Below, one piece after another: positions 59,587 through 64,000 of a stretch of 64,000 nucleotides of DNA. Below the pieces are notes generated by a model. The model was not told the origin of the DNA. It did no database searches and saw only the letters and a list, made by a program, of their open reading frames with translations. A program made the translations under genes and the position numbers. Position 1 is the stretch's first letter; every line of letters starts with the position of its first letter. The DNA is from Alphaproteobacteria bacterium (GTDB taxonomy: Bacteria; Pseudomonadota; Alphaproteobacteria; Micropepsales; Micropepsaceae), in NCBI GenBank assembly GCA_019245415.1, contig JAFARO010000013.1, forward strand, positions 1 through 64,000, written 5' to 3'.

Positions 59587-60058
59587 TTTTCTGCTTCACC
59601 CTCTGAATGGTTCGAGCGACGTAGTCCGTGGCGCCCTCCTCGCCCGCCCGCGCGCGCATCGATTCGTCGATGCGGTCGCTGAAATCCTCCCAAAGCTTCA
59701 ATTCATCTGCCTTGGTCCGGATTCGAAAAGGTGAATTCAATTCGAGCATTTTCGGGTCAGGCGTTTGAATCCGCTCGACAATCAGGCGCCGGCGCGGCTC
59801 GGCATTGGCGTAGGCAACGAGGGCATCGGCGATGCGCGCATTGGCCGTCATCAGGCGCGCGGCAGCGTAAAGCGGCGCAACCTTGTCCTCTTTCGCCATC
59901 GCCGACAGCGACTCGCAGCGTCCCGCGAGGTCGACGCCGATCTGCAGCTGATCGGCCAGCCGCTCGGCGGCGAACAGGCGCAGCTCCTCGACTGTCATCG
60001 TCGGCGGCTCGCCGGACGGCACCGCCGGGTCGGAATTCTCGTCCTTCTCGTTGTCCAT
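59546..60058 (-). CDS. uncharacterised cytoplasmic helical protein
   Basis: 170-residue, charged, mostly helical protein (MTVEELRLFAAERLADQLQI, LYAAARLMTANARIADALVA, DYVARTIQRVKQKIAEDEER). AAGGAG lies a few bases before the ATG at 60058; the open frame extends 34 codons further without a site. No recognised family. Proteins of this kind with a following GNxNAxKHG protein occur as pairs in alphaproteobacterial genomes in my recollection, which is not proof. Confidence 0.65.
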   Translation of the reverse strand: MDNEKDENSDPAVPSGEPPTMTVEELRLFAAERLADQLQIGVDLAGRCESLSAMAKEDKVAPLYAAARLMTANARIADALVAYANAEPRRRLIVERIQTPDPKMLELNSPFRIRTKADELKLWEDFSDRIDESMRARAGEEGATDYVARTIQRVKQKIAEDEERAAGRAA

Positions 60059-60201
60059 ACAGTCTCCTTCAATCAAAAAGTGTGAAATATGAAGGAAAAT
60101 CCACGTTTCAAGGGGGTCGGTAGGATTTATTTCCGACAAATTGTCAGAATCACCTTCCATGGAAGTGCCGTTGGGTTTGGCATTGGAGCTGGGACACCCA
60201 G

Positions 60202-60435
60202 GTGGGCGAGCGGATCGTGAGCGGCTTCAATCTCAATTGGATCACATTGGCGTTTTGCGCCGCGGGCGCCGCTTATTGCTTTTACATCATCGTTTTCCGA
60301 TGGTCGGCCTTTAGAGCAAGGTACGGGCGCAAGGGCCTCTATCGGCACATGAGGCTGGTTTTCATGGGTTGCGCGCTTGGCGGGTGGCTTTTGGCCGTTG
60401 CGATCTGGCTGATCCAGAGACAATTTTCAAATTAG
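60202..60435 (+). CDS. small membrane protein with two predicted helices
   Basis: 77-residue protein with hydrophobic segments at about residues 12-32 (LNWITLAFCAAGAAYCFYIIVF) and 52-71 (LVFMGCALGGWLLAVAIWL), separated by a basic loop. Starts at GTG 60202 or GTG 60217; neither has a strong ribosome-binding site. Two-helix hairpin, no family recognised. Flanked by oppositely oriented genes. Confidence 0.5.
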   Translation: MGERIVSGFNLNWITLAFCAAGAAYCFYIIVFRWSAFRARYGRKGLYRHMRLVFMGCALGGWLLAVAIWLIQRQFSN

Positions 60436-60469
60436 GACACGGCCCGCGAGCGCTTGATCGATTTCGCGC

Positions 60470-61126
60470 TCAAGCCGGCGCCGCGGCGAGCCAGGACTTG
60501 GTGGCCGGGCACGCATCCAGCGCGCGCTTGTAGGCATCGCGCGCGGTGGTGCGGGCCAGATAGGCCTTTTCCATCTCGCCGAGCGCGACACCGCCGGCGC
60601 GCGAGGCGAGCGTCAGCGCGTAGCTCACCGAGATGTCGGCCGCGGTGAAGTTCTCTCCGGCCATGTAGGGCGCGCGCGCGAGCTGGCGCGTCACATGGCC
60701 GAGCTGCCTAGTGAACTGCCCAAGCGTCCAGCGCGCGCCCCAGTTCTCGCGCTCGCTCTCGGGCGCGAAATTGCGGCTGACGACGACGAGCTGGATGGTG
60801 CCCGCGAGCCCCGCTTCGCCCAGATGCAGGAACTGCTGGTAGAGGGGGAACGCGCGATCGTGCGGCGCCGGCGCGAGCGGCGCGGCAGATGAAGCGGCGT
60901 CGCCATGGCGCGCGAGCAGATACTCCATGATCGCGATCGACTCGACCATGGTGACGTCGCCGTCCCGCAGCACCGGAATGAAGCCCGCGGGATTGAGCCT
61001 CAGGAACTCCTCGTCGTTTTCGGCACCGGCGAGCAGATCGACCGGCCTGAGGCGATAGGCGAGCCCCATCTCCTCCAGGAGCCAGACGACGCGGAAGCCC
61101 CGGCCTTCGCCGAATACGGTGAGCAT
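60470..61126 (-). CDS. glutathione S-transferase
   Basis: 218-residue GST. The N-terminal domain has GRGFRVVWLLEEMGLAYRL, NPAGFIPVLRDGDV and MVESIAIMEYLLARHG; the C-terminal domain carries the GST N-capping motif in FTAADISVSYALTLA. ATG at 61126. Third GST-like gene in six kilobases; all three are divergent from each other, so they are not a recent tandem duplication. Confidence 0.88.
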   Translation of the reverse strand: MLTVFGEGRGFRVVWLLEEMGLAYRLRPVDLLAGAENDEEFLRLNPAGFIPVLRDGDVTMVESIAIMEYLLARHGDAASSAAPLAPAPHDRAFPLYQQFLHLGEAGLAGTIQLVVVSRNFAPESERENWGARWTLGQFTRQLGHVTRQLARAPYMAGENFTAADISVSYALTLASRAGGVALGEMEKAYLARTTARDAYKRALDACPATKSWLAAAPA

Positions 61127-61324
61127 GGGCGACGTTCCTTTCGATCCCGCGCGATCATATCCGTTCCGCCGGCGCGCGCATCGGTTCGGTGCCGTTCACG
61201 TCGCCGCGAACAAGTGCCGCGCGCGTCCTGCCGCCGTTGACAAGAATGCAAGGCGTTGATGTGCTGGGAAAAGCGGCGCGGCCGCGCGCCTGGGAAGCGC
61301 TTGCGAGCCGGAAGAGGGAGGATC

Positions 61325-62104
61325 GTGTTCAAGCGGATTGTCCACATCCTGCCGGCGCTCTGCCTGGCGACGGGCACGGCATGGGCGGCGCAAAGTCCTT
61401 TCATCGGCGATTGGAAGCTCGATCCCAGGAGGACCAGGATGCCGGACGAGATGAAGATCGTGCGCAAGGGCGCCAACACCTACGCGTTCGATTTCGGCGG
61501 CGGCGCCGAGACCGTCGTGGTGGACGGCAGCGATCAGAAGGGCGGCTATGGCGGCACCTTGCTGTCGGTCACGCCGCAAGCGCCCGATACCTGGATCGTC
61601 GAGCGCAAGAAGGACGGCCGGCTGCTGCTCAAAGCAACGTGGAAGCTCGCCGCGGACGGCAGGACGCTGACCGATTATTTCCGCCAGTTCGGATCCAGCG
61701 GCGCGCTGTTCAGCATGGACTACGTCTATCGGCGCAGCGGCGCGGGCACGGGCTTCGCGGCGGATTGGCGCAGCATCAAGGAGACGATGAACTCGCCCTT
61801 TCCCTTTCAGGTGAAGCCGTTCGAGGGTGACGGCCTGTCCCTCGTCACCGCCCTGGGGAAGAAGACACAAAACGTCACCTTCGACGGCAAGGAGCATCCC
61901 TTCGAGGGGCCGGACGTGTACAAAGGCTTCACCGCGTCCGCCCGGCGCCTCGACGCGCGCACGATCGAGGTGACCGACAAGGCAGGCGCAAAGCTCGCGG
62001 ACACCGAAACGATCGCGCTCTCCCCCGACCTCAAGACCCTGACCGTCACGACGCACACCCCCGGCAGCAGCAGGCCGAGCGTGATGGTGTTCGAGAGGGG
62101 GTAG
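61325..62104 (+). CDS. exported hypothetical protein
   Basis: 259-residue protein of unknown function. GTG at 61325 is the best start, with GGGAGGATC directly upstream, and gives a signal peptide (FKRIVHILPALCLATGTAWA). The mature part is beta-rich with Trp/Lys/Thr-rich strands (FIGDWKLDPRRTRMPDEMK, TWIVERKKDGRLLLKATWKL, TIEVTDKAGAKLADTETIAL), like lipocalin-type DUF proteins that measure 'SFxGTWKLD...S'. Function unknown. Confidence 0.7.
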   Translation: MFKRIVHILPALCLATGTAWAAQSPFIGDWKLDPRRTRMPDEMKIVRKGANTYAFDFGGGAETVVVDGSDQKGGYGGTLLSVTPQAPDTWIVERKKDGRLLLKATWKLAADGRTLTDYFRQFGSSGALFSMDYVYRRSGAGTGFAADWRSIKETMNSPFPFQVKPFEGDGLSLVTALGKKTQNVTFDGKEHPFEGPDVYKGFTASARRLDARTIEVTDKAGAKLADTETIALSPDLKTLTVTTHTPGSSRPSVMVFERG

Positions 62105-62218
62105 CGGAGGGAAATTTCGAAAACACCGGGATGGGTCGCGAGTCCGTCGTTTCCGGTTTTGCAGCCTCTCCTTATCGCTTTCAGCACACCTTGTGCGGCG
62201 TTCATAGGGACGGATGAG

Positions 62219-62434
62219 ATGGGCGAATTGGCAGTCACGGCGTCGATATTTCTCGGTTTCTTGATCTTGGCGTGCGTGGCCGTATGGCTGATGTACGGAA
62301 AGCGCGCGGGGATTCTGCGCGCGCTCGCGGCGATTGCCATTATGGTCGTCGTCATTTGCGCGTGGGGCTGGCTGGCACTCGGTGGTGGGTGCGAAATTGA
62401 TTGGTTGCTATTCAAGGACTCGAGCTGCATGTGA
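62219..62434 (+). CDS. small membrane protein
   Basis: 71-residue protein with two hydrophobic segments (TASIFLGFLILACVAVWLMYG and LRALAAIAIMVVVICAWGWLA) joined by a short basic loop, then a Cys-containing tail. GGGACGGATGAG precedes the ATG at 62219. No family recognised; similar in layout to the 77-residue protein at 60202 but not in sequence. Confidence 0.5.
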   Translation: MGELAVTASIFLGFLILACVAVWLMYGKRAGILRALAAIAIMVVVICAWGWLALGGGCEIDWLLFKDSSCM

Positions 62435-62454
62435 TTTCACCGCACGAGGCGCCA

Positions 62455-63132
62455 CTACCCTCCCGCCAAACGGCGCAGCAGCGGACCTTCGGGTGCGATC
62501 ACGTCGAGGAACAGCTTGTCCTGATTCTTGCGGCATGCCTCCACGGTTGCCCGCCAATGGCGGTCGAAACTCTTGGCGGTCTCGGCTAGGGCATCGGAGT
62601 TGATGCGCAGCGCGCTGACAGCCAAGTCGTAACCCAGCACCATCGAATAAAAATCATCGTGTTTGTCCGCGGGCCAGGTCTTGTACCACCAGTCATAATC
62701 GCGGACGAACTGGTCACACTTGTAGCGCAGCGCGCCTCCACCCTTGCCCGGCGATTTCGCGTTGCTGAAGTCGTAGGGAACCTGCACCGGCAATGCGATC
62801 GCTGCGCCTTGCGCATCGTGCGCCGGCTCGAACACGGCCGCATTGGCCGCTGTCAGGGCGGCGGCATCGAGCAACGCCGAACGGCTGCTCACCGCCACTG
62901 TGGCATCATGCAATTTGCCATCCACGCCGATGATGCCGGAGATCACCACCTTTCCGAATTCCCCCGCAGCACGCGCCGCATCGGGAAATTCCGCCTCCGG
63001 GCCGGAAACAAATTTGGGATGCGTCGCGGCTTTGGACGGCGGCGCGGCCGCATCCTGCGCGACCGCGTGCGCGCCGACCGCGGCCATCAGGACCGGTCCG
63101 ATCAGCCGCCGTAGGGCGCGGCGCCCGATCAC
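62455..63132 (-). CDS. periplasmic TonB C-terminal-domain protein
   Basis: 225-residue exported protein. A signal peptide (RRLIGPVLMAAVGAHAVAQ) is followed by a TonB C-terminal-like domain: AEFPDAARAAGEFGKVVISG, then GVDGKLHDATVAVSSRS, AVFEPAHDAQGAAIALPVQV. It lacks the N-terminal anchor and Pro-rich spacer of a true energy transducer. The C-terminal 90 residues (YKCDQFVRDYDWWYKTWPAD, two Cys) are unassigned. GTG at 63132 has GAGGGA upstream and lies four bases after the guaA remnant stop, so it was the gene following guaA before the island came in. Confidence 0.72.
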   Translation of the reverse strand: MIGRRALRRLIGPVLMAAVGAHAVAQDAAAPPSKAATHPKFVSGPEAEFPDAARAAGEFGKVVISGIIGVDGKLHDATVAVSSRSALLDAAALTAANAAVFEPAHDAQGAAIALPVQVPYDFSNAKSPGKGGGALRYKCDQFVRDYDWWYKTWPADKHDDFYSMVLGYDLAVSALRINSDALAETAKSFDRHWRATVEACRKNQDKLFLDVIAPEGPLLRRLAGG

Positions 63133-63136
63133 TCCC

Positions 63137-63238
63137 TCACTCCCACTCGATCGTCCCCGGCGGCTTGCTCGTCACGTCGTAGACCACGCGGTTGATGCCG
63201 CGGACTTCGTGGACCGTTTCCAGCGCTCTATCTCTCAT
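63137..63238 (-). pseudogene. guaA: 3'-terminal remnant of guaA (GMP synthase)
   Basis: The last codons read [20 protein letters not shown] then IEWE and stop, the invariant C-terminus of GMP synthase, but only about 24-30 residues remain; upstream the frame changes to the PIN-toxin gene. An ATG at 63238 overlaps the toxin stop. The remainder of a full guaA (over 480 residues) is absent. The end of guaA is an established integration hotspot for genomic islands, which duplicate the target and leave such a displaced remnant. The intact guaA is expected to the right of the window. Confidence 0.82.
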
Positions 63239-63672
63239 TCCTCCGCTTCCGCCAGCGCGCGCACGAGATTGATCGTCGACCAGCTTGGCACACCCGTTCC
63301 CGCAAAGTCGCGGTCGGCGCTCCAGATGTCGGCGCCGGTGCTCCAGGCCAGTGCCAGAACGTGTGCGTCGCGCGCCGATCCGTTCCGGCTCGGCACGGCG
63401 TCGCGAAGCACAGCTTCCGCATCGGGCATGACCGGCGCCAAGCGCGCCACGGGCACGACCGTCAACGTCGCGGCGATCGCGTCGAGCCGCGGGAGCAACT
63501 CCGGCGCCTTCAGGCCGAGTTCGATCTTGCGGCGCGCTTCCTCCACGACCCGGCTCGTGGTGATAAGCGCGGCCGCAAGCTGAACGCGCTTGATCACCGA
63601 GCCCGTTCGCCCGAGCGCAGCCGAGATCAGGACCGTCGTATCCAAAACGACAGTCGAAGCCGGCGGCCTCAT
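63235..63672 (-). CDS. PIN-domain toxin (VapC-like)
   Basis: 145-residue PIN-domain ribonuclease. The acidic active site is visible as Asp in [10 protein letters not shown], Glu in [11 protein letters not shown], and Asp/Asp in [12 protein letters not shown] and [10 protein letters not shown]. The ATG at 63672 overlaps the antitoxin stop (ATGA). Target RNA unknown. Its stop codon adjoins the guaA remnant, so it is the leftmost gene of the putative island. Confidence 0.88.
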   Translation of the reverse strand: MRPPASTVVLDTTVLISAALGRTGSVIKRVQLAAALITTSRVVEEARRKIELGLKAPELLPRLDAIAATLTVVPVARLAPVMPDAEAVLRDAVPSRNGSARDAHVLALAWSTGADIWSADRDFAGTGVPSWSTINLVRALAEAEE

Positions 63673-63959
63673 CGCCGGGCGCGCCAATCCTTCTGGATGG
63701 CGCGGACGGTCTTTTCGTCATAGTCGGTCGGGTCGATACCCATCGCAATGAGCGCCTCATCGTCGGCCACGCGGTCGCGCTTTTTCGCCAGCGCGCGCGA
63801 CTTCCTCAGCGCAGCAGCGAGGCGCTTTGGATCGGGCTTCTTGAACGGGATGAGCAGGCCGACGGTGCGGTCGCCGGACTTGATCGACGTGGTGCCCGGG
63901 AGTCGCTCGATCTTCTCGGCGGACATCTTCTGCAGGTCGCGGATGCTGATGTAGCCCAT
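63669..63959 (-). CDS. VapB-type antitoxin
   Basis: 96-residue antitoxin, cognate to the PIN toxin by overlap. The N-terminus ([20 protein letters not shown]) and [15 protein letters not shown] resemble the Phd/AbrB-like DNA-binding part of such antitoxins, and the basic C-terminus would bind the toxin. The ATG at 63959 has no good ribosome-binding site; a GTG at 63974 would add five residues. A 24-base palindrome sits four bases upstream. Confidence 0.82.
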   Translation of the reverse strand: MGYISIRDLQKMSAEKIERLPGTTSIKSGDRTVGLLIPFKKPDPKRLAAALRKSRALAKKRDRVADDEALIAMGIDPTDYDEKTVRAIQKDWRARR

Positions 63960-63962
63960 CGC

Positions 63963-63986
63963 GATTACATACACCCGTATGTAATC
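63963..63986. promoter_or_regulatory. palindromic operator of the toxin-antitoxin pair
   Basis: GATTACATA (63963-63971) and TATGTAATC (63978-63986) are perfect 9-base arms around CACCCG. It ends four bases before the antitoxin ATG, in the normal place for antitoxin or TA-complex autoregulation. AT-rich against its surroundings. Binding is inferred from position and symmetry. Confidence 0.6.
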
Positions 63987-64000
63987 CGCGTCAACATCAC

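Overview
The window is GC-rich, densely coded chromosomal DNA of an alphaproteobacterium. The evidence is the aerobic-type cobaltochelatase pair CobS/CobT, a mitochondrial-SUV3-like helicase next to an S4 protein, FdxA and CarD, a fabD-fabG-acpP-fabF block followed by mltG-yicC-gmk, and the dnaB/alr/radA/cvpA/purF/SDR order, all typical of that class. A GloVer-repeat secreted protein, the Tyr/Gly-rich secreted proteins and the repeat families suggest a soil lineage such as Rhizomicrobium or a relative; this genus-level guess is weak. Most genes look vertically inherited.

Left part (1-24.8 kb): cobS (its start is cut by the window edge) and cobT, separated by a long palindromic repeat; a Tat-exported, probably bicovalent-FAD oxidase; a VUT/YhhQ-like membrane protein; rpmB; the B12-dependent methylmalonyl-CoA mutase and its chaperone MeaB, with a DUF3108 protein and a GloVer-repeat protein between them; a three-gene operon of small secreted Tyr/Gly-rich proteins; the helicase/S4/FdxA/CarD cluster; a tightly linked pair of a RoxA-like diheme cytochrome c and a cytochrome P450; a leucine-type amino acid dehydrogenase; and a DsbD-like thiol-disulfide protein. 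CobST supplies the cofactor used by the mutase, so corrin synthesis and a corrin-dependent enzyme lie within 12 kb.

Middle part (24.8-54.3 kb): an envelope pair (YqjD/YqjE-like), an amidohydrolase, gmk-yicC-mltG and the fatty-acid synthesis operon fabD-fabG-acpP-fabF; the ribosomal operon rpsF-rpsR-rplI with a readable promoter and terminator; panB; YfgM-like/bamB/der; then radA-cvpA-purF-SDR, a diiron ferritin-like protein, mlaE/mlaF, alr and dnaB. A family of inverted-repeat elements of about 170 bp sits in three gaps here, with a shorter degenerate relative in a fourth.

Right part (54.5-64 kb): small stress or detoxification genes (an ArsC/YffB-like protein, three glutathione-S-transferase-like proteins, Ogt, a GNAT acetyltransferase, YCII and SRPBCC proteins), several secreted or membrane hypotheticals, and at the extreme right an orphan 3' end of guaA followed by a PIN-toxin/antitoxin pair. 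This looks like the far junction of a genomic island integrated at the guaA 3' end, with its body lying outside the window.
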